Positions 16,236-24,901 of a stretch of 64,000 nt of DNA are shown piece by piece. The DNA is from QHXW01 sp035280425 (GTDB lineage: Bacteria > Acidobacteriota > Terriglobia > Bryobacterales > Bryobacteraceae), in assembly GCA_035280425.1 (NCBI GenBank), contig DATEFW010000016.1, positions 123,901 to 187,900 of the forward strand, written 5' to 3'. The position numbers and the translations under genes are program-made. Numbering within the stretch: position 1 is the stretch's first letter; every line of letters starts with the position of its first letter. Under the pieces are notes generated by a model. That model was not told where the DNA came from. It saw nothing but the letters and a program-made list of their open reading frames with translations, and did not search any database.

Positions 16236-17840
16236 ATGCCTGATTCCTACGACGGTATCATTCTCGGCGCGGGACACAACTCTCTTGTGCTGCACGCGTA
16301 CCTGGCGCGGAGCGGAGTGCGCGTTCTGACGCTCGACCGCGCGGCGGTTGCAGGCGGCGGGCTGGCCACCGAGGAGAACCCGCGGGCGCCGGGATTTCTG
16401 CACAACACGCATGCTTTTTTTCACCGTGCGATCACGACCATGCCCTGGTATCGCGATCTGGAATTGGAACGGCACGGGGCGCGTTATATCGAGCCGGAAC
16501 TGAATGTCGCGATGATTCTGCCGGATGGGCGCGCGCTCGAGTGGTGGACGGATCTGGACCGCACGGCCGAGTCGTTCGCCGTCTTTTCGGCCAAAGACGC
16601 CGCGGCGCTGAGGCGTTGGGTGGAGGAGTTCCGGCCGATCGTCGAGCGGATCTTGAGCGTGGAGGCGCAATCGGCGCCGCTGCCGTCAGAACGCCGCGCC
16701 GAGCTGCTGGCACGGTCTCAGATGGGGCGGCGGCTGATGGAAGTCGCGAAGCTCTCGCCGGTTGAATTCGTTGAGCGCGAATTCGAAAATGACGTGATTC
16801 GCGCGGGGCTTCTGTTTTTCAATGGGCTGCGCGAGATCGATCTGCGGCTTCCAGGCTTCGGCTATAGCATTCCGGCGCTGCTGGCCGGCGCGCACAAAGC
16901 GCAAATGTGCATTGGCGGGTCGGCGCGGCTCGCGGAAGCGTTGATTGCGGATATCCGGGAGCATGGCGGCGAGGTCCGGACCGGCGTGGAGATTCGCAGC
17001 ATCCTGGTTCGGCGCGGGCGAGCGGCCGGCGTGGAGCTGGCAAGCGGTGAGCGCATCGAGGCAAAAGGGTTCGTAGCCTCGGGGTTGAATCCACAACAGA
17101 CGTTTCTCGATCTGCTGGATGCGGATGCAGCGCCGTTGGAAATGCGCGAGCGCGCCCGCGGATTTCAATACAACCTGCTGGCGCCGCTTTTCGGTTTGTA
17201 TGTGGCGCTCCATGAGCCGCCGCGCTACCGCGGCGCAGAACGGCACCCGGAACTCAATCGTGCGTTCATGGTGATCCTGGGACTCGAGCAATTTTCGCAA
17301 TTCGGCGAAATCGTCCGCGCGCATGAAGCAGGTGAACTTCCGCCGCAGGTGATGTGGGGCGCATGCCCGACCGTCTTCGACTCGACGCAGGCGCCCGCAG
17401 GCAAGCACACGGCTTTCATGTGGGAGAAAGTGCCGTACGCGCTTCGCGGCTCCGCGGCAAACTGGGATCGCGAGAAAGAGAATCACGCGCGGCGCATGCT
17501 TGATTCGTGGTCGCGTTTCGCGCCGAATCTGGCGGATGGAGCGGTGATCGACTGGTTCTGTCGCTCGCCTCTCGACACGGAGCGGCGATTGCCGAACATG
17601 CGTCAAGGCGACCTGCTGGTTGGATCGTTTGCGCACGGGCAGGTGGGTTTTAATCGCCCGTTTCCGGGGGCCGGCCAGTATCGCACGCCGGTTGACGGGC
17701 TTTATCTTTGCGGAGGCTCGACGCATCCGGGAGGCAACATCACGGGGCTTTGCGGTTACAACACAGCCGCGGTCGTGGCGGCGGATATGGGATTGCGGCG
17801 GTGGTGGGATGCGCCGGACATCGAGCGGGCATGGAGATAG
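16236..17840 (+). CDS. Phytoene-desaturase-like FAD-dependent oxidoreductase
   Basis: 534 residues. The N-terminus has a Rossmann dinucleotide motif in the variant form GIILGAGHNSLVLHAYLA with the following acidic strand (VLTLDRAAVAGGG). The C-terminal FAD segment is GLYLCGGSTHPGGNITGLCG, followed by YNTAAVVAADMG. This is the layout of the COG1233/CrtI-related amine-oxidase-like flavoproteins. The GAGHNSL variant is typical of the non-carotenoid branch, whose substrates are mostly unknown. It is cytosolic, without a signal peptide, and starts 48 bases from the divergent higB. No carotenoid gene is nearby, so a carotenoid role is not supported. Confidence 0.85.
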   Translation: MPDSYDGIILGAGHNSLVLHAYLARSGVRVLTLDRAAVAGGGLATEENPRAPGFLHNTHAFFHRAITTMPWYRDLELERHGARYIEPELNVAMILPDGRALEWWTDLDRTAESFAVFSAKDAAALRRWVEEFRPIVERILSVEAQSAPLPSERRAELLARSQMGRRLMEVAKLSPVEFVEREFENDVIRAGLLFFNGLREIDLRLPGFGYSIPALLAGAHKAQMCIGGSARLAEALIADIREHGGEVRTGVEIRSILVRRGRAAGVELASGERIEAKGFVASGLNPQQTFLDLLDADAAPLEMRERARGFQYNLLAPLFGLYVALHEPPRYRGAERHPELNRAFMVILGLEQFSQFGEIVRAHEAGELPPQVMWGACPTVFDSTQAPAGKHTAFMWEKVPYALRGSAANWDREKENHARRMLDSWSRFAPNLADGAVIDWFCRSPLDTERRLPNMRQGDLLVGSFAHGQVGFNRPFPGAGQYRTPVDGLYLCGGSTHPGGNITGLCGYNTAAVVAADMGLRRWWDAPDIERAWR

Positions 17841-18141
17841 AGTGAAGAGTTTCTTTTGCGATTTCCTTGCCAATCAGCGCACCCATCCATGGAGGGCCCC
17901 ATGGAGATCCCACGGCCACCGAAACTACGATTCCTGCACGCGAGAGATCTGTTGAACCCGGTGAAGCTCGCGGAGTTTCGCTAGCTCTCGACGGAGAAAA
18001 TCAAATCCTCATTACAACTGCAGTAGCTCGTTAAAGGCGCGGCCAGATGGAGCTGTCCTCGATGGTCATCACCGGTTGTGCATCTTAACCGAGCGAGGTG
18101 AAGACATTCATGAGTTGCCGAGGAGATAATAAAGAAAAGCG
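17841..18141. other. Intergenic stretch, nothing recognised
   Basis: About 300 bases with no credible gene. A 28-codon frame starting at the ATG near 17901 (MEIPRPPKLRFLHARD...) has no ribosome binding site or known relative and is not called. Confidence 0.4.
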
Positions 18142-18648
18142 ATGGCGCCTGACCTGTTTTGGATCCCCGGCCCTTGGCACGGTCGGCTGGCTATCAGTGC
18201 CAGGCCCAGGGGTGGAGACTGGCTGGAGGATGAGGCACGCGGGTGGCGGCACGCTGGCATCGATATGGTCGTATCGCTGCTGGAAACCAATGAAGCCACC
18301 CAACTGGACTTACTTGGCGAGCGAAAGGCCGCCGAAAAAAATGGCATTCGCTTCTTCTCGTTCCCAATCCCGGACCGTGGGGTGCCGGTATCCACCAAAG
18401 ATGCGGTATCGGTGATAAACAACATCATGCACGCGCTCGAAACGGGAAAGAATGTTGCCGTACATTGTCGCCAAGGAATCGGCCGATCGGGATTGATCGC
18501 CGCGGGAGTTTTGATGATGTCCGGAGCCACTCCCGAGGGGGCCCTTCAGGCCGTCAGTTCCATCCGCGGCACGGCTATTCCAGAAACTCCCGAACAACAC
18601 CGGTGGGCACAACAATTGCCCTCTGAACTGCTAGTCCCCAGGCGCTAA
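18142..18648 (+). CDS. Dual-specificity-type protein phosphatase
   Basis: 168 residues with the Cys-dependent phosphatase P-loop HCRQGIGRSG (Cys109, Arg115), preceded by a general-acid candidate Asp78 in FPIPDRGVP. The spacing and total length fit the compact dual-specificity/tyrosine phosphatases, which remove phosphate from Tyr or Ser/Thr, or sometimes from sugars and nucleotides. It is cytoplasmic, with no signal peptide. It is isolated from kinases, so the partner is unknown. An early segment (DLFWIPGPWHGRLAISARP) looks like the substrate-recognition strand of bacterial members. Confidence 0.88.
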   Translation: MAPDLFWIPGPWHGRLAISARPRGGDWLEDEARGWRHAGIDMVVSLLETNEATQLDLLGERKAAEKNGIRFFSFPIPDRGVPVSTKDAVSVINNIMHALETGKNVAVHCRQGIGRSGLIAAGVLMMSGATPEGALQAVSSIRGTAIPETPEQHRWAQQLPSELLVPRR

Positions 18649-18750
18649 CGTCGCCGCTCGTTTGTAAGGCTCTGTGTTGTATACTCACCCGTGCCGGGCT
18701 ACGCTCAACACCCGGCCTCAAATCCAAAAGCCGGAGATCAGCGACACAAC

Positions 18751-19851
18751 ATGTCTCGCGCCGTTTTATTTTTTCTTGCAGCCGTCACCGCCCTCGCTCA
18801 ACCGCCGCAGCCCGTCCGGTCGCCCGAGGTGCATGCGGACCGCACCGTCACGTTTCGCTTTCGCGACCCCAATGCCAAAGAAGTCGTGCTGGCGCTTACG
18901 GGCTCCAAGCACGCTCCTATGCAGAAGGAGGAGAGCGGCGTCTGGACGGTGACGACCCCGGCGCTCGAGCCGGATTATTACGGCTATTCGTTCGTGGCCG
19001 ACGGCGTCAACCTGGTCGATCCCTCGAATCCGGTGAAAATTCCCAATTTCCTTTTTTCGGCGAGCGAGGTGCACGTGCCCGGCCCTTCGCTTCCATGGGA
19101 AGTCAGCGAGGTGCCGCACGGCGTGATTCACCACCACTTTTATCATTCGGGCGTGGTGGGTGACGACCGCGATTTTTATGTCTACACGCCCCCGGGTTAC
19201 GATCCGGCCGCGAAGAAATCTTACCCGGTGCTCTACCTGCTGCACGGCTATAGTGATGACGCAAGCGCCTGGACCGTAGTGGGCCGCGCCAACGTGATTC
19301 TCGATAACGTCATCGCGCAGGGCAAAGCCAAGCCCATGCTGGTCGTGATGCCGCTCGGTTATGGCGCGCCGGAAATTCTCAATCGCGGCGTCGGCAGTTT
19401 TCGCGACGCGGATCTGCGCCAGCGCAATTACGACCGCTTCCGCGATGCGTTGTTCACCGAAGTGATTCCGCAGGTGGAGAAGGCGTATCGCGTTTCCAAA
19501 GACCGCGCCGACCGCGCCATCGCCGGGCTCTCGATGGGCGGGGCCGAATCGCTCTACACCGGCTTAAATGCGCTCGACCGTTTCGCCTGGGTGGGCGCGT
19601 TCAGTTCCGGCGGGTTGAGCGAAGATTTCAACGCCGGCTTTCCCTCGCTCGATGCGAAAGCCAACGCGAAGCTGAAGCTGTTCTGGATTGCCTGCGGCAC
19701 CGATGACCGTCTGATCGAGATCAACCGCAAGTTCCGCGACTGGCTGAAATCGAAAGACATAAAGTTCACGCCGGTCGAAACGCCGGGAGCGCACACCTGG
19801 ATGGTATGGCGGCGCAATCTGGCCGTGTTCACGCCGCTGTTGTTCCGGTAG
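18751..19851 (+). CDS. Secreted esterase with N-terminal E-set domain (enterochelin-esterase-like)
   Basis: 366 residues from ATG 18751, which starts a signal peptide (MSRAVLFFLAAVTALAQ); the open frame extends upstream to 18691 without one. Residues 20-115 form an E-set/CBM48-like beta domain (VTFRFRDPNAKEVVLALTG). Residues 125-365 form an esterase-D/Fes-type alpha/beta hydrolase with oxyanion strand PVLYLLHGYSDD, nucleophile elbow GLSMGG (Ser261), an Asp in CGTDDRLIE and the catalytic His in PGAHTW. Related proteins hydrolyse feruloyl, acetyl or siderophore esters. It is exported and probably acts on plant-derived carbohydrate esters. Confidence 0.9.
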   Translation: MSRAVLFFLAAVTALAQPPQPVRSPEVHADRTVTFRFRDPNAKEVVLALTGSKHAPMQKEESGVWTVTTPALEPDYYGYSFVADGVNLVDPSNPVKIPNFLFSASEVHVPGPSLPWEVSEVPHGVIHHHFYHSGVVGDDRDFYVYTPPGYDPAAKKSYPVLYLLHGYSDDASAWTVVGRANVILDNVIAQGKAKPMLVVMPLGYGAPEILNRGVGSFRDADLRQRNYDRFRDALFTEVIPQVEKAYRVSKDRADRAIAGLSMGGAESLYTGLNALDRFAWVGAFSSGGLSEDFNAGFPSLDAKANAKLKLFWIACGTDDRLIEINRKFRDWLKSKDIKFTPVETPGAHTWMVWRRNLAVFTPLLFR

Positions 19852-19859
19852 CGTGGAGC

Positions 19860-20300
19860 ATGAATGCACCTGCAAGATCTTTGTCGCGCGCCGCTGCGGT
19901 GATCGTGCTGGTGCATCTGCTGATCACAGTCGTCCACGGGTGGGCGCACGCGCAGTTACACATCGATCTTTCGATCGCGGCCAATATCTTCGTTTTGGTG
20001 GTCATCGGAATCGGGCCGCTCGCCGGACTGGTTCTGTTGTGGTCGCAACGCTGGCGCGCAGGTGCAGCGATCGTGGCGTTCACTATGGCGGCATCTTTGC
20101 TGTTCGGTGTCTGGAATCACTTTGTTGTGGAAAGCGCGGACCACGTAGCGCACCTGCCGCCCGGCGACGCGCGACTTCCGTTTCAGATGACGGCCTGGCT
20201 GCTCGCCGTAGCGGAAGCCGCCGGCGCGCTGGTTGGTTTCGCGATGCTTCGTCCCGGGCCGGTTACGACCCGGCAGCGTGTTTCACCACCGTCAGCGTAA
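19860..20300 (+). CDS. Four-helix membrane protein of unknown function
   Basis: 146 residues from ATG 19860, eight bases after the esterase stop, so probably co-transcribed with it. Four hydrophobic helices are visible (AAAVIVLVHLLITVVHG, IFVLVVIGIGPLAGLVLLW, AAIVAFTMAASLLFGVWNHF, AWLLAVAEAAGALVGFAML). The first contains a His-rich face (VVHGWAHAQLH). No family is recognised. Its 3' end overlaps the convergent hydrolase gene by 38 bases. Confidence 0.62.
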   Translation: MNAPARSLSRAAAVIVLVHLLITVVHGWAHAQLHIDLSIAANIFVLVVIGIGPLAGLVLLWSQRWRAGAAIVAFTMAASLLFGVWNHFVVESADHVAHLPPGDARLPFQMTAWLLAVAEAAGALVGFAMLRPGPVTTRQRVSPPSA

Positions 20301-22233
20301 CCTGCGAAGGATAGCGCGACGAGTGATGCACCGCGTTGTGCGCCACGACTCCTTTTGACTCGTCGTAGTTATTTCCGCCGGTGTTCAAGTTGCGGTCGAA
20401 GCGCGGGAAATTGCTGCTCGAGACCTCGATGCGAATCCGGTGCCCCGCGGCGAAATAGTTGCTCGTGTTCATCGGCTGCAGCGTGACTTTGTAGACTTTA
20501 CCGGGCTCCATCCATACCTCCGGTTTATCGTAGCCATCGCGATAGCGGAGCCGCTGGATGTTTTCATCGAGGTTGTACGCGGTTCCGTCAGGCTCGACAT
20601 CCAGTAGCTTTGTGGTTATGTCCGTGTCTTTTACATCCGACGAAACGTAGAGAGTGACTTCGATCGGCCCGCTCACTTCGATGCCTTCCTTCAAAGGTTC
20701 AGAAGAGTAGACGAGAATATCGGCGCGTGCTTCGTTTTTGCGCTGATCGAATGCGCCGCCGGTGACGGCGTTGCCCGTGCAGCAGACGCCTCCGCCGTAG
20801 GAGGGCACCGGGTTCATGGGATCGTAAACGAATCCGTCGGGACGGTCGTCGGCCGGCGCGGCCGTGCTTAATGCGCCATCTCCATAAAGGCTGTTCGCTT
20901 TCCCGGCGCTCGCCAGGTAAAAGGTCATCGGCGCGGCGCCTTCCGGCGGCCATGTGTCGGCGGCCTGCCATTTATTGAGGCCCATCGTGTAGTAACGCAC
21001 GCGCGGCATTTTTCCGAGGATCTTGTTGTCCTCGCCTTTCAGGAAATGATCGAACCAGCCATAGGTGAGCTCGTCGTAATCCAGATGCGCGTCCCCTACG
21101 TGGCGCTCCCCGACGACCGTATCTTCAGTAGCCCGCTTATATTGACAATGCAGCGTCGGAGCGATGATGGCGTACTGCTCTTTGGCGATCTCGGGCCGCG
21201 CCGTTTTCCGCACGTAGTTGTACGCCGCCAGATTCGGCCCGATCGACACGTCATACCAGGACATGAACCAGAAGCCCGGCACGTTGATCGGCATGTTGTC
21301 GTGCCACAGGCCGCCGCGATACCACGCCGGGTCGTTCGGAGCTCGCTTGATCATGGCGCCGCCGGTGGCGACCTCCATGCGATCGGCGTAAATGCCGGGT
21401 GGGCCGTCCACGGCTTTGATAATGTCCATCACGGGAAGGTGCTGGAGCGCTTTCGCCCAGTCGACGGGCGGCAACTGCTGCGCCAGATCGAACGATTTCG
21501 ACTCGCGGATCAGATCCTCCTGCGAGGTATTGGCCGGAAACATGGGCCGCACCTGGTTCTGTTCCCCGTAGAGCCAGGCGGCGAAGAGCATCTGGAACGC
21601 GCCGCCGCGATACCAGTTCCCCTGCTCGTAATAAGGGCCGACGCGTCCCACGCCGGCGCCGAAGCCTTCCGGAATCATGGCGGCGTATGCCGGATTGCCC
21701 ATCGCCGCGACCGCCAGCTGCCATTCCGCGGTCGAAGAGCAGCCGATCGTGCCGACTTTCCCGTTCGACCACGATTGCGAAGCCATCCAGGTGAACTCAT
21801 CCGCGCCATCGGTAAGCGGGGGGCCGAGAATGTCGTACTGGCCTTCGGAAAAGAAATGGCCGCGCTCGTTCATCTCGACGTACGCGTAGCCGCGCTTCAC
21901 GGCCTCCAGCTCGCTTTTCATGTCGCGCGGCGCACCCAGGCGCACATCCCAGTAATTGAAGTTGTACGGCGTGCGCACGAAGATCGTCGGGTACTTCTTA
22001 GAAGTACCCTTCGGCCGGTAAATGTCGGCCGCCATACGCTTGCCGTCGCGCATCGGCACCATCACTTTGCGCTCGATGATGGCGATGGCTTCGAGTTTTT
22101 TTTCCGTCGCGTTCCGCTCTTCGATGAGTTGTTCGCTGCGTTGCTGCGCGTTTGAACAGGGGACAAACCCCACCAGCATTCCTGCGAAGAAAATTAGCGA
22201 GACGCCCGAGCGGGCGCGGTTGTACGGTGTCAT
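20263..22233 (-). CDS. Secreted CocE/NonD (S15-type) hydrolase
   Basis: 656 residues from ATG 22231-22233 (MTPYNRARSGVSLIFFAG...), a signal-peptide start; the frame opens further upstream at 22302 but that part is basic and unlikely. The catalytic half has VPMRDGKRMAADIYRP, RTPYNFNYWD and the nucleophile region GTIGCSSTAEWQ (Ser166). The C-terminal jelly-roll includes IEVSGPIEVTLYVSSDV and HRIRIEVSSSNFPRFDRNLN, the hallmark of CocE/NonD and X-Pro dipeptidyl-peptidase C-domains. Members cleave esters, amides or beta-lactam side chains. The substrate is unknown. AAGGA lies 13 bases before the chosen ATG. Confidence 0.9.
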   Translation of the reverse strand: MTPYNRARSGVSLIFFAGMLVGFVPCSNAQQRSEQLIEERNATEKKLEAIAIIERKVMVPMRDGKRMAADIYRPKGTSKKYPTIFVRTPYNFNYWDVRLGAPRDMKSELEAVKRGYAYVEMNERGHFFSEGQYDILGPPLTDGADEFTWMASQSWSNGKVGTIGCSSTAEWQLAVAAMGNPAYAAMIPEGFGAGVGRVGPYYEQGNWYRGGAFQMLFAAWLYGEQNQVRPMFPANTSQEDLIRESKSFDLAQQLPPVDWAKALQHLPVMDIIKAVDGPPGIYADRMEVATGGAMIKRAPNDPAWYRGGLWHDNMPINVPGFWFMSWYDVSIGPNLAAYNYVRKTARPEIAKEQYAIIAPTLHCQYKRATEDTVVGERHVGDAHLDYDELTYGWFDHFLKGEDNKILGKMPRVRYYTMGLNKWQAADTWPPEGAAPMTFYLASAGKANSLYGDGALSTAAPADDRPDGFVYDPMNPVPSYGGGVCCTGNAVTGGAFDQRKNEARADILVYSSEPLKEGIEVSGPIEVTLYVSSDVKDTDITTKLLDVEPDGTAYNLDENIQRLRYRDGYDKPEVWMEPGKVYKVTLQPMNTSNYFAAGHRIRIEVSSSNFPRFDRNLNTGGNNYDESKGVVAHNAVHHSSRYPSQVTLTVVKHAAGS

Positions 22234-22339
22234 GACCGGAATAAATCCTTTCCTACGCCGCGGGCTGCACGCAAAGACGTATGCACCGGCCCGGCGGTTC
22301 ACCCAATGAGATGTCCAGTTTATCGTCTTTGCGCGGCGG

Positions 22340-23386
22340 CTAGTTGAGCGCCCAGTACCCTTCCCGCGTTTTCACCTGAAGTTCCGGCCGGTTCTTCACC
22401 ACCACGCGAAGCCGGTGGAACTCGCCCGGCTCGCCGCCCTTGGGCTCGAAGCTGAGGATGTACTGGCGATGCACCTCTTCGCCCACCAGTTGAATCGCCT
22501 GCTCGAGCGCGTTCTTCTTCAGGAAATGCAGCGTGTGGCCTCCGGTGGTCGTGGTGAACAGGCCGGATAGATCGGGCTGGCGCAGCCGGGCCAGTTCGCC
22601 CAGGCCATAAATCAATCCGCCCGGGCCGGTGTCCGGCGGAACCGGCGTATCGTCGGGCTCCGGACAGAGCGCGCACTTTCGAACCTTGTTCCGTTCGGCT
22701 TCGGGTTTCAGGTCTTCGGCAGTTTTCGGCTTGGCAGTGAACGGCTCGAGAAACGGCGAGTACGTCAGCCAGTAGACCGCTGCGTTGAGCCGCTGGACGC
22801 GCTCGACGACTTCGGCGAGCTTCGTTTGGCTGCCGCGGTCGCGCTTCTCGGCAATCATGAGGATGATTCGCCGGCGTTTGGCCGGACGCGCTTCGAGCAT
22901 TCCGAGCGCTTCGCGCATGGCATCCAGGATGTGCGCCTTGTCGCCTTCTTTGCGTAGCATGCGCAGCGAATGAATCACCAGATCCGGATCGCCCGTGAAG
23001 GTCTGATGCACCTGCACGCCATCGCTGAACGAGATGACTGCTGTCTCGCCGGCCTCGGCCGCCAGCAACTGCGTAAACAAAATGCCGCTGCCGCCCAGCT
23101 TGTCGATGACCGCTCCGGCATTCGCGCCGGTTTCGACCGCCACCACCAGATCGATCGGATACATCATCCAATCCATCTGTATCTTTTGCGGCACATTGTT
23201 GTCGTAGAGAATCAGGTCATCCGGCGTGAACCCGTCGACGTAGTGGCCTTTGGAGTCGATCACAGTCGTCGGCGCAACCACCAGCGGAACGTTGCTCTTG
23301 AACTGCGCCCGGCCTGCGCAGACGAATACGAGGATGGCGGCTGCAACGCGCACTGGCAACAGCCTAGCAGCTATCGGGCCACCCAA
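22340..23386 (-). CDS. Secreted VWFA-related protein (acidobacterial type)
   Basis: 348 residues with a TTG start at 23386; GTG 23353 is an equally good alternative that begins the signal peptide VRVAAAILVFVCAGRAQ. The mature part follows the acidobacterial VWFA-related pattern (TIGR03436 type): VPLVVAPTTVIDSKGHYVDG, LILYDNNVPQKI, a VWA-like strand DLVVAVETGANA, and the closing stretch HRQYILSFEPKG with FHRLRVVVKNRPELQV and REGYW. The usual DxSxS metal site is replaced by VETGANA, so metal binding may be lost. Such proteins are exported and probably mediate adhesion. It starts six bases after the amidase stop, in an apparent operon. Confidence 0.85.
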   Translation of the reverse strand: MGGPIAARLLPVRVAAAILVFVCAGRAQFKSNVPLVVAPTTVIDSKGHYVDGFTPDDLILYDNNVPQKIQMDWMMYPIDLVVAVETGANAGAVIDKLGGSGILFTQLLAAEAGETAVISFSDGVQVHQTFTGDPDLVIHSLRMLRKEGDKAHILDAMREALGMLEARPAKRRRIILMIAEKRDRGSQTKLAEVVERVQRLNAAVYWLTYSPFLEPFTAKPKTAEDLKPEAERNKVRKCALCPEPDDTPVPPDTGPGGLIYGLGELARLRQPDLSGLFTTTTGGHTLHFLKKNALEQAIQLVGEEVHRQYILSFEPKGGEPGEFHRLRVVVKNRPELQVKTREGYWALN

Positions 23387-23392
23387 CAGGCA

Positions 23393-24409
23393 TTACTTTT
23401 TTGTGCCGGCAAAAATGTTTTTGGGAATCATCGCGTGCACGCCTTTTTTGCCGTCGACCAGTTCGGTGATGCTGAGATCCGCCGCCACGCTCGCCAGCAT
23501 GTAGGCGTCGTCGCGGCTCATATGCTTCGCGGTCACCAGGAAATCCAGCATCTCGCGCAGCGCGTTTTTCACCGCCTGATTCAGATCTTCATCGAATCCC
23601 ATGGTCATGTAATGCGTCGGCGTCTCGGCCCGCGGCCAGTGCAACTTCATGTCTTTGCGAACCACGAAACGGAACGTGCCGGTCAGCGCCGTCTCGAGCG
23701 CCGCCAGATCGACTTCGCCGTTGCCCTGCGCCGCATGGGCATCGCCTACCAGAAACAAGGCCCCGCGCACGTGCACCGGGATGTATAGCGTGGTTCCCGC
23801 CACCAGCTCTTTGTTGTCCAGATTGCCGGCATGGATCCAGGGCGGAAAACTCGCGAAGCGCCCGACATCCGGCGGCGGCGCCACGCCCATGCTGCCGAAG
23901 AAAGGCCGAATGGGGATCTCGATGCCGTCGGCGAAATGCGCCAACATTGTTTTTTCATCGAGCCGGATGATGCGCACCTGCCGGTATGGAAAATCTTCGG
24001 GCAAGACGCCAAAGCCGGGCTGAAATAAGTTCAGCGAGTAGGGCAGCGCCAGCCGGATTGACTGGATCTGGACCTCCAGCACATCGCCCGGCTCGGCGCC
24101 CTCGATGTAAACGGGCCCGGTGAGGATGTGCGGTCCCGCGCCGCGGTCCTTCACTTCGCGATAAATGTCGCGCAGCGCAGGCTCGATCTCGTTGGCCGGA
24201 ACGCCGGCCTGCTCGAGCATCTCGGGGCTGGCGATCATGGACGTCCGGATTTCGACCGTATCGCCGGATTTGATCCGCAGCACCGGCGGTGTGGTGGCGT
24301 CGTAGTATCCCCAAACGACGGTTTTGGGCGTGGAATTGAGCCGGTAAGTCTCGGCCTGCAGGCCCATCGCGCCGATCGCAAGAAGTGTTATCAGCAGGTT
24401 GCGCAGCAT
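23393..24409 (-). CDS. Secreted acetamidase/formamidase-family protein
   Basis: 338 residues with a signal peptide (MLRNLLITLLAIGAMGLQA). Family features of FmdA/AmdA are visible: RIKSGDTVEIRT, HILTGPVYIEGAEPGDVLEV, FPPWIHAGNLDNKELVAGTT, LYIPVHVRGALFLVGDAHAAQGNGEV and a late MTMGFDEDLNQA. The family hydrolyses formamide or acetamide to ammonia and the acid, but most members are cytosolic; this one appears exported, so a different amide or imide may be its target. It is divergent from the BlaI gene and shares the promoter region with its operators. Confidence 0.9.
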   Translation of the reverse strand: MLRNLLITLLAIGAMGLQAETYRLNSTPKTVVWGYYDATTPPVLRIKSGDTVEIRTSMIASPEMLEQAGVPANEIEPALRDIYREVKDRGAGPHILTGPVYIEGAEPGDVLEVQIQSIRLALPYSLNLFQPGFGVLPEDFPYRQVRIIRLDEKTMLAHFADGIEIPIRPFFGSMGVAPPPDVGRFASFPPWIHAGNLDNKELVAGTTLYIPVHVRGALFLVGDAHAAQGNGEVDLAALETALTGTFRFVVRKDMKLHWPRAETPTHYMTMGFDEDLNQAVKNALREMLDFLVTAKHMSRDDAYMLASVAADLSITELVDGKKGVHAMIPKNIFAGTKK

Positions 24410-24462
24410 CAGTGAACTATCTCACAGCGAGAGGGCGGCGCGTTACCCGGTGCAAGTTTCAT

Positions 24463-24504
24463 ACGAAAATTTTCGTTGACATTACGAAAAGCTTCGTATA
24501 TGCT
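24463..24504 (+). promoter_or_regulatory. blaI promoter with two palindromic operators
   Basis: TTGACA (24476-24481) and TATGCT (24499-24504) are 17 bases apart. Operator 1 is the perfect 14-base palindrome ACGAAAATTTTCGT (24463-24476), abutting the -35 box. Operator 2, TACGAA-AAGC-TTCGTA (24483-24498), fills the spacer. Their centres are 21 bases apart, two helical turns, as expected for paired BlaI/MecI dimers. The ATG at 24512 is seven bases past the -10 box, so the message is likely leaderless. Confidence 0.72.
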
Positions 24505-24511
24505 CCTTGCG

Positions 24512-24901
24512 ATGGCCAAAACCCAGCAGCCCCGACCCACGGAGGCCGAGCTTGAAATTCTGCGCGTGCTCTGGCAGCACGGACCTTCGACGGTCCGCGA
24601 TGTCTTCGAAACCCTGAGCAAAACCAAACCGATCGGCTACACCACCGTCTTGAAACTCATGCAGATCATGGCCGAAAAGGACCTGGTCCGCCGCGACGAG
24701 GAACAGCGCGCGCACGTCTACCGCGCCCGTGTCCCCCAGCAGGAGACGCAGCGCCAAATGGTGCGCGACCTGCTTCACCGTGCCTTTGACGATTCCGCCG
24801 CGCAGCTCGTGATGCAGGCGCTGGCCAGCAAAAAAACTTCTCCCGAGGAGCTTGCTCAGATCCGGCAGTTGCTCGACGAATTCGAACGAGGTGCCGACTA
24901 A
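24512..24901 (+). CDS. BlaI/MecI-family repressor
   Basis: 129 residues from ATG 24512 (MAKTQQPRPTEAELEILRVLW). A TTG-started extension from 24476 would begin inside the -35 box and is rejected. It shows the BlaI winged-helix (STVRDVFETLSKTKPIGYTT, VLKLMQIMAEKDLVRRDE) and the C-terminal dimerisation helices. In the family, the partner BlaR1 protease cleaves or inactivates the repressor on sensing its ligand. Its stop and the blaR1-like start share one base (TAATG). The autoregulatory operators lie immediately upstream. Confidence 0.93.
   Translation: MAKTQQPRPTEAELEILRVLWQHGPSTVRDVFETLSKTKPIGYTTVLKLMQIMAEKDLVRRDEEQRAHVYRARVPQQETQRQMVRDLLHRAFDDSAAQLVMQALASKKTSPEELAQIRQLLDEFERGAD

Noticed and set aside
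16686..17873. A 395-residue minus-strand frame antisense to the FAD oxidoreductase
   Set aside because: No recognisable motif and Arg-rich composition; the plus-strand gene has intact cofactor motifs.
17901..17984. A 28-codon frame after the FAD oxidoreductase
   Set aside because: No ribosome binding site and no resemblance to any family; too short to support.
22320..23171. A 283-residue minus-strand frame in another phase over the VWFA gene
   Set aside because: Low-complexity Arg/Gly/Ala content, no motif, overlapped by the clear VWFA-related frame.
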